The position numbers were made by a program, and so were the translations under genes. From Streptomyces uncialis (GTDB taxonomy: Bacteria > Actinomycetota > Actinomycetes > Streptomycetales > Streptomycetaceae), in assembly GCF_001905345.1 (NCBI RefSeq), contig NZ_LFBV01000005.1:186001-250000 (forward strand): a DNA stretch of 64,000 bases, in the 5' to 3' direction. Every line of letters starts with the position of its first letter. Position 1 is the first letter of the stretch. The notes under the pieces are model-generated. The model saw nothing but the letters and a program-made list of their open reading frames with translations, was not told the DNA's origin and did no database searches. Positions 1 through 8,323 of the stretch are shown here, piece after piece.

Positions 1-904
1 CGTACCCGGGCATCGGTCCGTTCTCCTGGCCCGGCACCCTCTCCCCCAGTTCCGGGTGCCACTGGTCGACCAGGACGATGCCGGGGTCGACCAGGTCGAG
101 GCCCTCGAAGAAGCGTGTGACCTCGGCGCGGGAGCGCAGCGCGAGACTCAGTCCGCGTGCCTCGTACAGTTCCCGGGCCCGCCGGGCGCCCTCGGGGTCG
201 AAGTCGCCCGTGGCGTGCGAGACGACCAGATGGCTGCCGGACGGGAGGGCCGCCATGTAGCGGCGCAGCAGGTCGTAGGGACCGTCCCCGTCCGGGACGA
301 AGTGCAGCAGCGCGATCATGGACAGGGCGACCGGCCGGCTGAGGTCGAGGACCGCGCGGGCGGCGTCGAGGATCGTGCCGGGGTCGCGGACATCGGCCTG
401 GAGGTACTCGGTGACGCCCTCGGGCGCGCTGCGCAGCAGGGCCTCGGCGTGGGCGAGGACGATGGGGTCGTTGTCGCAGTACACGACCCGGGCGTCGGGG
501 CTGTGGCGCTGGGCGATCTGGTGGAGGTTGGGTTCGGTGGGGATACCGGTGCCGATGTCGAGGAACTGGCGTACGCCCTGGGCGGCGAGCCGGCCCGTGA
601 CGCGGTGCATGAACGCGCGGTTGACGCGGGCCATGACCGGGGTGCGGGCGTCCATGGCGACCAGCTTGCGGCCCATCTCCTCGTCGACGGGGTAGTTGTC
701 CTTGCCGCCGAGGAACCAGTCGTACATCCGGGCCGGGTGCGGGGTGGTGGTGTCGATGACCGTGGGGCCGGGCAGGGAGGGGTCGAAACCGGAGATCCGG
801 GAGGCCCTTCGTAACGCCTGTGTGGCCTCGTCCGCCGTCGGCCGGTGCCCGTCCTGGTCCGGTGCGCGTCCCGCTGCCGTGGGTGTGTCGTCCCGCTGTG
901 TCAT
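1..904 (-). CDS. SAM-dependent methyltransferase, DUF574/PF04672 family (3' end beyond window)
   Basis: Read leftwards from ATG at 904, the frame stays open for 301 codons and leaves the window. The start is preceded by GGAG about 7 bases upstream. Diagnostic stretches are ARMYDWFLGGKDNYPVDEE near residue 58 and the SAM-binding loop FLDIGTGIPTEPNLHQIA, followed by an acidic residue pair in VVYCDNDPIV. This family is abundant in actinomycetes and is fused to or named S-adenosyl methyltransferase, but its substrates are unknown. Family members are about 270-300 residues, so only a few C-terminal residues should be missing. It is transcribed in the same direction as the DUF397/XRE pair but separated by about 300 bases, so it probably has its own promoter. 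Confidence 0.88.
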   Translation of the reverse strand, partial: MTQRDDTPTAAGRAPDQDGHRPTADEATQALRRASRISGFDPSLPGPTVIDTTTPHPARMYDWFLGGKDNYPVDEEMGRKLVAMDARTPVMARVNRAFMHRVTGRLAAQGVRQFLDIGTGIPTEPNLHQIAQRHSPDARVVYCDNDPIVLAHAEALLRSAPEGVTEYLQADVRDPGTILDAARAVLDLSRPVALSMIALLHFVPDGDGPYDLLRRYMAALPSGSHLVVSHATGDFDPEGARRARELYEARGLSLALRSRAEVTRFFEGLDLVDPGIVLVDQWHPELGERVPGQENGPMPGY

Positions 905-1152
905 GACCGACTCCAAGTCGTCCGCGTGGCTGCCTGACGCCGGTGCGGCACCTCCACCGCCCGTACCGGACGGAACGGCTCCGGTGCCCGACGCCGGCGG
1001 GATGGGTGGTGTCGAGCTGTGGTGCTGGGTGGTACCGCGCTGCTCGGGTGCGGTGCCGGACGGGACGGCACGGGTGGGGCCGGGCCGGGGGCCGGGCGGG
1101 TCCGGCCGTCGTGGGCCCAGAGTGGTCACGGGCCGGATGGTCGGCGGGCGGG

Positions 1153-1203
1153 CAGGTCATGGGCCAGGGCAGGTCATGGGGCAGGGCCGGGCCGGTCATG
1201 GGC
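1153..1203. repeat. 17-bp direct repeats in the 905-1203 intergenic gap
   Basis: The 299-base gap holds no gene. Near its right end CAGGTCATGGGCCAGGG occurs twice back to back (1153-1169 and 1170-1186, one difference), followed by a degenerate third copy that reaches the DUF397 stop codon. The rest of the gap is GC-rich and should contain the promoter of the methyltransferase to its left, but I could not identify -10 and -35 elements with confidence. Confidence 0.6.
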
Positions 1204-1446
1204 TCAGGACAACAGGAAGTCGGCCTCGCCCTCCTTCGCGCCCTGGATGAACGCCCGGATCTCGCCACGCGTGTAGATGAGGGCGGGCCCGTCCGGATCG
1301 GCGGACTGACGCATGGCGATCCTGCCGTCGGCCAGCTTCATGGCCTCGACGCAGTTCCCGCCGTTGCCTCCGCTCCAGGGCTTGTGCCAGCCCTCGGTGC
1401 CGAGTTCCCGCGCGGGCATGCCGTTGTATATCCCCGGTCGGTCCAT
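1204..1446 (-). CDS. DUF397 domain protein
   Basis: This is an 80-residue protein with the DUF397 hallmarks: a tryptophan-serine-glycine run (WSGGNGGNCVEAM), then VAMRQSADPDGP-like spacing (here IAMRQSADPDGPALIYT) and a C-terminal segment beginning at the FIQG motif. Its ATG abuts the stop codon of the XRE regulator with no gap, so the two are translationally coupled. In streptomycetes such small proteins are encoded next to XRE/DUF5753 regulators, and pairs of this sort include the WhiJ-type developmental loci. The likely role is partner or antagonist of the adjacent regulator, by analogy only. Confidence 0.9.
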   Translation of the reverse strand: MDRPGIYNGMPARELGTEGWHKPWSGGNGGNCVEAMKLADGRIAMRQSADPDGPALIYTRGEIRAFIQGAKEGEADFLLS

Positions 1447-2310
1447 TCATAGCTCCTTGCGGAGATCCCGCAGGATCTCCTTCGTGCGATGTGCCGTAGC
1501 GGCCTGTGCCGCCATGCGGTCCATGACCTCAAGGTGCTTGGCCACCTCGGAGCGCGCGTCGAGGTAGACGGCACCGGTCAGGTACTCGCTGTAGACCATG
1601 TCGGGGAGTTCCGGCATGGCGAAGCGGAACAGCACGAAGGGCCCGTAGGTACCGGGATGCGGACCCGAGTCGAACCGGGCGATCTGCAAGGTGACGTTCG
1701 GCAGCTTCGTGCATTCCAGCAGCTTGTCGATCTGGCCGCGCATCACCTCGGGGCCGCCGGCCGGGCGGCGCAGGGCCGTCTCGTCCATCACGACCCACAG
1801 CCGTGGCGCGTTCTCCCGGGTGAGGAGGTCCTGACGCTGCATCCGCAGCGCCACATGTCCGTCGATGTCCTCGGGACGGGTCTGACCGACGGCCCCGGAG
1901 CGCAGAACGGCGCGTGCGTAGTCCTCCGTCTGGAGCAGTCCGGGCACGAAGTGCGGCTCGTACGCCCGGATGAGTACGGCCGCGCCCTCCAGGCTGACGT
2001 ACAACATGGAGAACCAGCCCGGGAGGATGTCGTGGAAGCGCTGCCACCAGCCGGGACGGTTCGCCTCCTCCGCCAGGAGCACGAAGGTGTCGGTCTCCTC
2101 GTCGGAGACGCCGTACGTCTTCAGCAGCAGCTGGACGTACGGGATCTTCAGCGCGACCTCGGCCATCTCCATCCGGCGGACGGTCGCGGGAGCGACGCGG
2201 AGGACCTTGGCGGCCTCCTCGCGTTTCAGTCCCGCGCGTTCACGCAGGTCCTGGAGGCGGCGCCCGAGCACGACCTGCCCGACGGTCGGCGCGGACCGCG
2301 GTTCGCTCAC
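1447..2310 (-). CDS. XRE-family regulator with DUF5753 domain (WhiJ-like)
   Basis: This is a 287-residue regulator. Residues about 10-65 form a lambda-repressor-type helix-turn-helix (GRRLQDLRERAGLKREEAAK and the following recognition helix with VAPATVRRME). The rest is a DUF5753 domain, recognisable from FVPGLLQTEDYARAVL, the LRMQRQDLL helix, and PFVLFRFAMPELPDMVYSE. I chose GTG at 2310 because GGAGG lies 5 bases upstream. The frame stays open further upstream but has no comparable ribosome site. The gene is followed directly by DUF397 and diverges from an RsbW-like ATPase, the arrangement seen in whiJ/abaA-type clusters. It probably binds the dyad at 2446-2460 or elsewhere in the divergent promoter region. 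Confidence 0.9.
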   Translation of the reverse strand: MSEPRSAPTVGQVVLGRRLQDLRERAGLKREEAAKVLRVAPATVRRMEMAEVALKIPYVQLLLKTYGVSDEETDTFVLLAEEANRPGWWQRFHDILPGWFSMLYVSLEGAAVLIRAYEPHFVPGLLQTEDYARAVLRSGAVGQTRPEDIDGHVALRMQRQDLLTRENAPRLWVVMDETALRRPAGGPEVMRGQIDKLLECTKLPNVTLQIARFDSGPHPGTYGPFVLFRFAMPELPDMVYSEYLTGAVYLDARSEVAKHLEVMDRMAAQAATAHRTKEILRDLRKEL

Positions 2311-2445
2311 GTCCACCTCCGGAGAGTCACCGATGATCAGGCAGCACAGAACGGCGGACCCAACTGGGGCCGCTTCGCGTGCTGTTGCGAGCAGTGTGCC
2401 ATGTGTCCCCGGCCAGGCACACTGCACTCTGCAATTTTCAGAGTG

Positions 2446-2460
2446 ACACTTGCCAAGTGT
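2446..2460. promoter_or_regulatory. perfect inverted repeat, candidate operator in divergent promoter region
   Basis: ACACTTG-C-CAAGTGT is a perfect 7-1-7 dyad in the 166-base gap between the XRE regulator and the RsbW-like gene. It lies beside a second short dyad, CTCTG-N7-CAGAG (2427-2443), in a locally AT-richer stretch. This is what an autoregulatory site for the XRE protein would look like. The assignment is inferred from position. Confidence 0.5.
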
Positions 2461-2476
2461 TCACGACGGGGAGATA

Positions 2477-3016
2477 GTGGCAAACGTGATTCCGTCCGCG
2501 CCGTTAGGAACAGAGGCCGCCGAAATGGGTATCGGTGCCGAGGCAGCCGGGGCGTCTCCTGGCGAAGCCGCCAGGCGCCGCTTCCGCTTCGAATTGGCCG
2601 CACATCCGGGTTCTCCCGCTCAGGCCCGGCGCCTCACGCGTGCCCGACTGACCGGTTGGGCCGTATGTGAGGACACATGTGACGCGGCGGATCTTGTGGT
2701 GTCCGAACTGGTCACCAACGCCATCGTGCACACCGCTTCCACCTTGATCGTCTGCGAGCTGCACGACGACACCGAGAAGGTGCGGATAGCGGTCAGCGAC
2801 GAGGGATGCGCTCCGGGCGAGCCGCGGCCCTCGCCGCAGCGCCCGGAGGAGGAGCACGGCAGAGGCCTGCTGCTCGTCGCGGCGGTGTCCAGTGCCTGGG
2901 GCGCGCAGGAGACAGGTCCGGGTCTGCTGGTCTGGGCGGATCTGCCGAGGGCCGCGGGCACGGCCAGGCCGGCCGTGGCGGACGCGTTCCGCGGAACGGG
3001 GGCCGAATGGCTGTGA
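2477..3016 (+). CDS. RsbW/anti-sigma-type ATP-binding protein (HATPase_c_2)
   Basis: This is a soluble GHKL-fold ATPase of about 180 residues. It shows the N box (DLVVSELVTNAIVHT, with the E-x3-N pattern), a G1 box (VSDEGCAP, D-x-G-x-x-P) and a G2 box (HGRGLLLV). This is the family of anti-sigma serine kinases, which in Streptomyces is greatly expanded and often paired with XRE/DUF397 genes, as in abaA/whiJ-type clusters. The start is uncertain: GTG at 2477 or 2486 follow GGGGAG at 2468-2473 at short or long spacing, and ATG at 2525 is also possible. The target sigma factor or partner is not visible here. The stop overlaps the next gene. Confidence 0.85.
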   Translation: MANVIPSAPLGTEAAEMGIGAEAAGASPGEAARRRFRFELAAHPGSPAQARRLTRARLTGWAVCEDTCDAADLVVSELVTNAIVHTASTLIVCELHDDTEKVRIAVSDEGCAPGEPRPSPQRPEEEHGRGLLLVAAVSSAWGAQETGPGLLVWADLPRAAGTARPAVADAFRGTGAEWL

Positions 3017-3450
3017 TGACCGCGCGGTCACTGAGCCTCGGCACCCTGGTGTCGATGGAGCGCCGCCGTTCCGCCCACGGACGTGGCCGCTGCCCGACGC
3101 GGCGGCTGACCCTGCCGAAGGACATGGACGTGCCCCTGGGCTGGGACACGGTGTCCGTGCCCGCCCCCTACGCCCGACGGGTGATCACCCGCCTGCCCCG
3201 GATCGGCTGTGTCTACGCCGACAGGGACCGCTGGTGGTGGATCGTCCCCTCGGACTCGGACGTGGCACTGGACTGGCCCGCCCCGGCGCGCTACACCACC
3301 GGGGCCGTACTACCGGACGAGGACCGCCCACCAGGGCTGATCCACCGACCGGACGCGGCGGTTCCGTACACGCCTCCTATACCGCTCTATCTGGCTCTAT
3401 GCCGCGTCACAGGGACGACACCGAACTGGTCGCGTCCCGTGACAGCCTGA
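3007..3450 (+). CDS. hypothetical protein coupled to the RsbW-like ATPase
   Basis: This is a 147-residue protein that I do not recognise. ATG at 3007 has GGGGG five bases upstream and overlaps the preceding gene by ten bases. A second ATG at 3016 shares one base with the upstream TGA. Visible features are a basic N-terminus (MERRRSAHGRGRCPTRR), a conserved-looking core with an aromatic run (DRDRWWWIVPSDSD) and a proline-rich tail. There is no signal peptide or membrane helix. Overlap with the ATPase implies co-translation and a role in the same regulatory unit. Proline and tryptophan content would suit a small beta-rich binding domain, but that is a guess. Confidence 0.7.
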   Translation: MAVMTARSLSLGTLVSMERRRSAHGRGRCPTRRLTLPKDMDVPLGWDTVSVPAPYARRVITRLPRIGCVYADRDRWWWIVPSDSDVALDWPAPARYTTGAVLPDEDRPPGLIHRPDAAVPYTPPIPLYLALCRVTGTTPNWSRPVTA

Positions 3451-3482
3451 CCGGCGACCCTGGGGGTGTCGCTCGGTCACCC

Positions 3483-3522
3483 GGTCCGACCGGCGGCCCG
3501 TGGGGGTGCCGCCGGTCGGACC
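3483..3522 (+). terminator. intrinsic-type terminator hairpin
   Basis: GGTCCGACCGGCGGC (3483-3497) pairs perfectly with GCCGCCGGTCGGACC (3508-3522) around a ten-base loop. It sits 32 bases after the stop of the upstream gene and is followed by a weakly T-rich stretch. A second imperfect stem (3447-3480) lies immediately before it. Confidence 0.75.
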
Positions 3523-3715
3523 ACTCTTCGTTTCACTCGATCCGGTGAATGGTCCGGCCCTCCCCCGACTTCCGAGCCATCCCTCCCCCGGTTCCGCCCC
3601 GCGGCTCTTCGCCGTCCCGCTCGCGCTTGATCTTCTCGGCGCGGTTCTTCCCGCGGCGCCCCGGGCCCGGTCCTCCCGGTCCCGGCTGTGGCCCCGTCGG
3701 CCACCGTCCCGGCGT

Positions 3716-4405
3716 TCAGTCGTCGTAGTCGTCGTGATGACGGAGCCAGCCCTTGCCGTCCCGCACCCGCCGTACCAGCGCCCGGCCGCGGGGTTCCTCC
3801 CACTCCTCCTGACGCCCCAGAGCCGTCAGGTCCAGGAGACTCGTCGTGGAACCGAGACCGTCGAGACCCCGGTCGAAGGTCGAGTACGTGTGGAACAGCC
3901 GCTCGCCGTGGCGCAGGAAGCAGCTCACCCCCGCCCGCTCGACCGGGCGGTCGCCCGCGGGCACGGTGGCGCCGAAGTCGGCGTTGAAGTCGCAGACGTA
4001 CGACGAGTACCACGGCAGCGTCCAGCCCATCCGCGCCTTGAACGGCAGCAGCTTCGTGAACGGCGCCCGCGACACGGCGGCGAAGGCGGTGCCCCGGGCG
4101 CGCAGATGGGCCAGGTTCCCGATCTGGTCGAGGAACCCGGAGCAGCCCGCGCACCCGGTGTCCTGCTCCGGCCCGAACATGAAGTGGTACACGACGAGTT
4201 GTTCGCGGTCCTCGAAGAGGTCCCGCAGGGCCACCTTCCCGTCGGGGCCCTCGAAGACGTACTCCGTGACGACCTCGACCATGGGCAGGGCGCGCCGGCG
4301 GGCGTTGAGCCCGTCCCTCGCGCGGGTGACGGCCTTCTCCTCGACCAGCAGGGATTCACGCGCGGCCACCCACTGGGCACGCGTGACGATCTGCGGGAGC
4401 GACAT
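3716..4405 (-). CDS. DUF899 (thioredoxin-like) family protein
   Basis: This is a 229-residue protein of the DUF899/PF05988 family, which has a thioredoxin-like fold. Typical stretches are the N-terminal WVAARESLLVEEKAVTRARD, YVFEGPDGKVALRDLF, YHFMFGPEQDTGCAGCSGF with a C-x2-C pair, and the later FNADFGA and SCFLRHGERLFHTYSTF. ATG at 4405 is preceded by GGAGGAACC, an ideal ribosome site. The frame is open far upstream but that part is compositionally non-coding. Biochemical function is not established; the C-x2-C pair suggests a redox role. Confidence 0.88.
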   Translation of the reverse strand: MSLPQIVTRAQWVAARESLLVEEKAVTRARDGLNARRRALPMVEVVTEYVFEGPDGKVALRDLFEDREQLVVYHFMFGPEQDTGCAGCSGFLDQIGNLAHLRARGTAFAAVSRAPFTKLLPFKARMGWTLPWYSSYVCDFNADFGATVPAGDRPVERAGVSCFLRHGERLFHTYSTFDRGLDGLGSTTSLLDLTALGRQEEWEEPRGRALVRRVRDGKGWLRHHDDYDD

Positions 4406-4725
4406 GGTTCCTCCTCCGAACGGCCGGTGGTTGTGCGGGGTGGACCGGCCGGAGGAACGGAACTCATCGGCGGGGGCGAAGAATGTCGCGGGCGGTTTGG
4501 GTGACCCGCCGTCAGACGGCTCCCGCGACCCTCCGCATAGGGGGCAGCCGAACCACGAACCGAGGACATGGGGACGGCGCACCGGGACGCGGGGACGGCT
4601 CACCCGGGGCCACGAGGGCGGCGCGGACCGGCATCCAGGCGCCCCCCGCGCACAACGGAACGCCCCTCCGTACGCGTGGGCGCCCGCTTTCGACACCGTG
4701 CGCCGGAAGGGCGTTTGGCGAGCGG
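4406..4725. other. 320-base intergenic stretch, no gene found
   Basis: The gap lies upstream of the DUF899 gene and downstream of the dehydratase gene, both leftward. It is GC-rich with a degenerate repetition of GGGGACGGC-like words around 4565-4610. I see no convincing open frame or RNA gene. The sequence next to 4405 should carry the DUF899 promoter. Confidence 0.4.
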
Positions 4726-5697
4726 TCAGCCTCCGGTGGGAGCGGACGCCCGGGTGACCAGGTCACCGGGGTCGGTGTTGGCGCCGCACAGCACCACGCA
4801 CACCCGCTCGCCGTCCCCCACGGGGTACGCCCCGGTGCGCACGGCGGCGTACGCGGTGGCCGCCGCGTGCTCGACCGCCAGCCGCCGGTCGTCCCACAGC
4901 AGTCGGCGCGCGGCGACGATCTCCTCGTCGGGGACCAGGACCGGGACGCAGTCCGCGAGTCCGGCCCAGCGGACCGCTTCCCGGGAGACCTGACGGGCGC
5001 CGAGGGAGTCGGCGGCGACGGAGTCGACGGTCACGTCGACAGGGTGCCCGGCCGCGATCGCCGCGTGCAGGGCACGGGAGTTCTCGGGCTCCACGGCGAC
5101 GACCCGGACGCCGTGCGCGTGCGCCGCGGCGGCGACACCGCTGAACAGCCCGCCCCCGCCGACGGCGACGACGACGGTGTCCAGCTCGGGCAGCGCGGCG
5201 TGGATCTCCTCCATCAGGGTGCCCGCCCCGGCGGCGATGTACGGATTGTCGTACGCGTGGGACAGCAGCGCCCCGGTGCGGGCGGCGAAGTCGCGGGAGG
5301 CCTCGAAGGCCTCCGCGTACTCCTTGCCCACGAGGTGCACGGTGGCGCCGAGGGAACGCAGCCGGGCGACCTTCACCTCGGGCGCGGTCTCGGGCAGGAA
5401 CACGGTCGCGGGCACCGAGCAGCGGTCGGCCGCCCACGCGCACGCGAGCCCCGCGTTGCCGCCGGAGGCGATCACCACTCCGGCGGAGGGCATGGTGCCC
5501 GCCGCCAGATGGGCGGTGGTGAAGTTGATCGCGCCCCGTGCCTTGAACGAGCCCGTGTGCTGGGTGAACTCGTACGCGAGATGGAGGCCCTCGACGATGT
5601 CGTCGGGGGCGACGGTGACCGGGCGGGTGTGCCCGGCCGTCCGCCCGGTCGCGGCCCGCACATCGGCGTGGTCGATCGTTTCGTGGTCACCGGTCAT
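4726..5697 (-). CDS. PLP-dependent serine/threonine dehydratase
   Basis: This is a 323-residue fold-type II PLP enzyme of the threonine/serine ammonia-lyase family. K52 in TGSFKARGAINF is the Schiff-base lysine, SGGNAG (79-84) binds the substrate carboxylate, and VGGGGLFSG (about 179-187) is the phosphate loop. There is no C-terminal ACT domain, so this is not a feedback-regulated biosynthetic IlvA. A catabolic L-serine/L-threonine dehydratase or a related lyase is more likely. Reaction: amino acid to 2-oxo acid plus ammonia through an enamine. ATG at 5697 was chosen because homology begins just after it. It diverges from a Rid-family gene, a family known to act on enamine products. Confidence 0.85.
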   Translation of the reverse strand: MTGDHETIDHADVRAATGRTAGHTRPVTVAPDDIVEGLHLAYEFTQHTGSFKARGAINFTTAHLAAGTMPSAGVVIASGGNAGLACAWAADRCSVPATVFLPETAPEVKVARLRSLGATVHLVGKEYAEAFEASRDFAARTGALLSHAYDNPYIAAGAGTLMEEIHAALPELDTVVVAVGGGGLFSGVAAAAHAHGVRVVAVEPENSRALHAAIAAGHPVDVTVDSVAADSLGARQVSREAVRWAGLADCVPVLVPDEEIVAARRLLWDDRRLAVEHAAATAYAAVRTGAYPVGDGERVCVVLCGANTDPGDLVTRASAPTGG

Positions 5698-5834
5698 GAG
5701 GTCGATGGTATGTGCAGCCGGTCGGGTCGAGAGGCACGGGTCGGCGGCCCCGGCTCGCGGATCACGCACCTCGTCTCACGGACCATGGAGCGCCCGCCGC
5801 GGGTTCCCGGACCGCCGGTCACGGCCCGCGTTTG

Positions 5835-5847
5835 TCCGGTCACCGGA
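5835..5847. promoter_or_regulatory. short dyad in dehydratase/Rid divergent promoter region
   Basis: TCCGG-TCA-CCGGA is a perfect 5-3-5 dyad in the 258-base region between the two divergent starts, set in a short T/A-enriched patch (TTTG before it, AAAA after it). It could be an operator for a shared regulator. The evidence is only symmetry and position. Confidence 0.3.
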
Positions 5848-5955
5848 AAACCCGATGCGGGAACCGGGCAGGACATCGCATGATCGGACACATCGGCTTC
5901 CGACCCCTGACCTGGGCGGAAGCCGTACGAACGACAGATCCCACCGAGGAGCCCC

Positions 5956-6360
5956 ATGATCCGCCGCCTCACCGTCCCGTCCCTCTTCACCCCGCCCACC
6001 TACTCGCACGCCTCCATCGTCGAGGCCGGCACCCGGCTGGCGTTCCTCGCCGGGTCCGTACCGCTGGACCCGGCGGGGGAACTGGTCGGAGCGGGCGATC
6101 CCGTCCGGCAGGCCGAGCAGGTCGTCGCGAACCTCACCGAGCAGGTGAAGGCGGTCGGCGGTGTCCTGGAGGACGTGGCGTACACCGATGTGTACGTGGT
6201 CACCGATTCCCCGGACGTCCTCACCGAGGTCTGGGAGGTCGTCCAGGCGAGCGGTCTGAGCCAGGGCCCGCACTCCTCGACGATCATGGGTGTGACCTGT
6301 CTCGGCTACGAGGGCCAGCTCGTGGAGATCACGGCGACGGTCGCGGTGGCCGGCGACTGA
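5956..6360 (+). CDS. Rid-family (YjgF/YER057c/UK114) protein
   Basis: This is a 134-residue single-domain protein of the RidA superfamily, which forms trimers. It carries the typical FLAGSVPLDPAGELVG strand-turn and the QAEQVVANLTEQVKAVGGVLEDV helix. In classical RidA an arginine near residue 105 (in the R-V-x-L-P segment) is needed for imine/enamine deaminase activity. Here the equivalent stretch reads MGVTCLGYEGQLVEI and has no arginine, which resembles the Rid4-Rid7 subgroups. It diverges from a Ser/Thr dehydratase whose product is a reactive enamine, so a metabolic link is plausible even though the classical chemistry may be absent. Confidence 0.85.
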   Translation: MIRRLTVPSLFTPPTYSHASIVEAGTRLAFLAGSVPLDPAGELVGAGDPVRQAEQVVANLTEQVKAVGGVLEDVAYTDVYVVTDSPDVLTEVWEVVQASGLSQGPHSSTIMGVTCLGYEGQLVEITATVAVAGD

Positions 6361-6574
6361 CCTCCAGGGCGCGGCGTGTGCCGACCGGACCGGGGGACCC
6401 GGCTCGGCACGCGGCGTGCCCAGCGCCCCCGCGTTCGGCAGGACGGAAGGCCAGCCCGTCCGCGGTCGGTTACCCCTTCCGTAGCCGCGCGGCTCGCGGC
6501 GCGGCCGGTCGGCTCACGACCCGCTGCCGCTCAGCTCGCGACCGACGCCACATCAGCTCACGGCCACCGGCACG

Positions 6575-8113
6575 TCAGCTCACGACCGCGCCCACGGCCA
6601 CGAACCCGCAGATCAGCACCGCGAGAATCGCGAGCAGCGGCCAGACGAACCGCAGATAGCGGTTGTACCCGACCTTCGCGAGGGCCACCCCGCCGATGGT
6701 GACCGCGGTGGTGGGCACCCACAGGTTCATCCAGCCGCTGGCCGCCGCCCACGCGGTGACGACGACGGCGCGGGACACCCCGGCGAAGTCGGCGAGCGGC
6801 GCCAGGATCGGCATGGCCAGCGTCGCGTGCCCGGAGCTGGAGGGGATCAGGAACGCCAGCGGCAGATCCACCAGGAAGACGATCACCGCGAAGAGTCCCG
6901 ACGAGGTGCCCGCCACGATGCCCTCGATGGAGTGCAGCACGGTGTCGGTGATCTGCGAGTTGTTCATGATCACGGTGACCCCGCGGGCGAGGACGATGAC
7001 CAGCGCCGGGGAGATGAAGTCGGCCGCGCCCTGGACGACGGTCGCGCTGAGGGCCGGTTCCCCCATCCGGGCGACGATCCCGACGAGCACCGCGGCCACC
7101 AGGAACAGCGCCGCCAGTTCCGGGAAGGACCAGCCGAGCTCCCAGCCGTACGGGGTCGCGTCGGCGCGGCCGGTCAGCGCGCTGGACCAGGGCACCACGG
7201 AGAAGATCATGAACGAGAAGATCAGACACGTCAGTACCAGGACCGTCCGGTGCAGCCGCGTCAGTTCCGGGGCCGGTCCGCCGTCGTCCCCGGTGGCGAT
7301 CTGTTCGCGGTCGCCCGGCAGGAACCCCGACAGCGACCGGCCGGGGTCCCCCAGCACCCGTCGCGCGTACCGGACGACGTAACCGATGGTCACCGCCGTG
7401 AGGACCACCCACATCACGAACCGGAGCACGATGCCGTCCCCCAGGGAGATCCCGGCGGCGGACGAGGCGACCCCGGTCGAGAACGGGTTGACGGTGGAGC
7501 ACAGCACCCCGACCCCGGCGCCGAGGATGATCGTGCCGACAGCGGTCATCCGGTCGTAGCCGAGGGCGAGCATCAGCGGCACGATCAGCCCGTAGAAGCC
7601 GAGCGTCTCCTCGGCGAACCCCTCGACCGTGCCGAGCACCGAGAAGACGAGCATGATGCCCGCGATCAGCAGCGACCCGCGGCTGCGCAGCCGGTGCGCG
7701 AGCCGCTCGATACCGCGTTCCAGCGCGCCCGTGGCGAAGACGACGGTGATGAACGCGCCGATCGCGAGGATGAAGAGGAACACCCCGGCGCTGCCGTACA
7801 GCTCTCCGCTGAAAGTCGGGCCGACCTGCCCGGACCCGGGGTCGAGGATGCCGTAGAGGCCGTTCACCGGGGCGAGGAACAGATCGTTCAGCCGGTCGGT
7901 GAGGCTTTGCGATGTGTCGACGCGATGGTAGGTGCCCTGGACCGGGGCTCCGTCGTCGTCCCGGTCGTAGGTCCCGGGCGGGACGAGGAAGGCGAGGGCC
8001 CAGACCCCCAGCGTGACGAGGACGAGCACGGTGAGCGCGCTGGGGAACACGAACCGGCGGCCGGGTTCCCCGGTGGGTTCCCGGACCGGGGTGTCCGTAC
8101 CGCTGCCGCTCAC
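6575..8113 (-). CDS. YfcC-family membrane transporter (C4-dicarboxylate carrier-like)
   Basis: This is a 512-residue polytopic protein of the YfcC/DcuC-like family (PF03606). About 12 hydrophobic segments are visible, beginning with LTVLVLVTLGVWALAFLV. Family signatures include GFAEETLGFYGLIVPLMLALGYD, the NPFSTGVASSAAG re-entrant region, MNNSQITDTVLHSIEG, and FLIPSSSGHATLAMPILAPL. The likely role is uptake or exchange of organic anions or basic amino acids; the substrate cannot be read from sequence. GTG at 8113 was chosen because it directly precedes the hydrophilic leader and no ATG occurs nearby in frame. It diverges from the S4-domain gene. Confidence 0.85.
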   Translation of the reverse strand: MSGSGTDTPVREPTGEPGRRFVFPSALTVLVLVTLGVWALAFLVPPGTYDRDDDGAPVQGTYHRVDTSQSLTDRLNDLFLAPVNGLYGILDPGSGQVGPTFSGELYGSAGVFLFILAIGAFITVVFATGALERGIERLAHRLRSRGSLLIAGIMLVFSVLGTVEGFAEETLGFYGLIVPLMLALGYDRMTAVGTIILGAGVGVLCSTVNPFSTGVASSAAGISLGDGIVLRFVMWVVLTAVTIGYVVRYARRVLGDPGRSLSGFLPGDREQIATGDDGGPAPELTRLHRTVLVLTCLIFSFMIFSVVPWSSALTGRADATPYGWELGWSFPELAALFLVAAVLVGIVARMGEPALSATVVQGAADFISPALVIVLARGVTVIMNNSQITDTVLHSIEGIVAGTSSGLFAVIVFLVDLPLAFLIPSSSGHATLAMPILAPLADFAGVSRAVVVTAWAAASGWMNLWVPTTAVTIGGVALAKVGYNRYLRFVWPLLAILAVLICGFVAVGAVVS

Positions 8114-8323
8114 CCGGGAGCCCCGTCGGCCCCGGCGGTGACTTCGGCCCGCATGAGCGCTCTCCCTCCGGCCTCGCCCGCCGGATGCGCTCCGGCCGGG
8201 ACGCCGGTCCGCCGGGCGACCGGCTGCCAGGATTCCCGGCGGGACACGGGGACGCATCCGGGGTGGGCCGCTCGGGCGGATATCGCGCGGCGTCCACGGC
8301 GGGGCAGGCTCTAGGGTCGTGTC

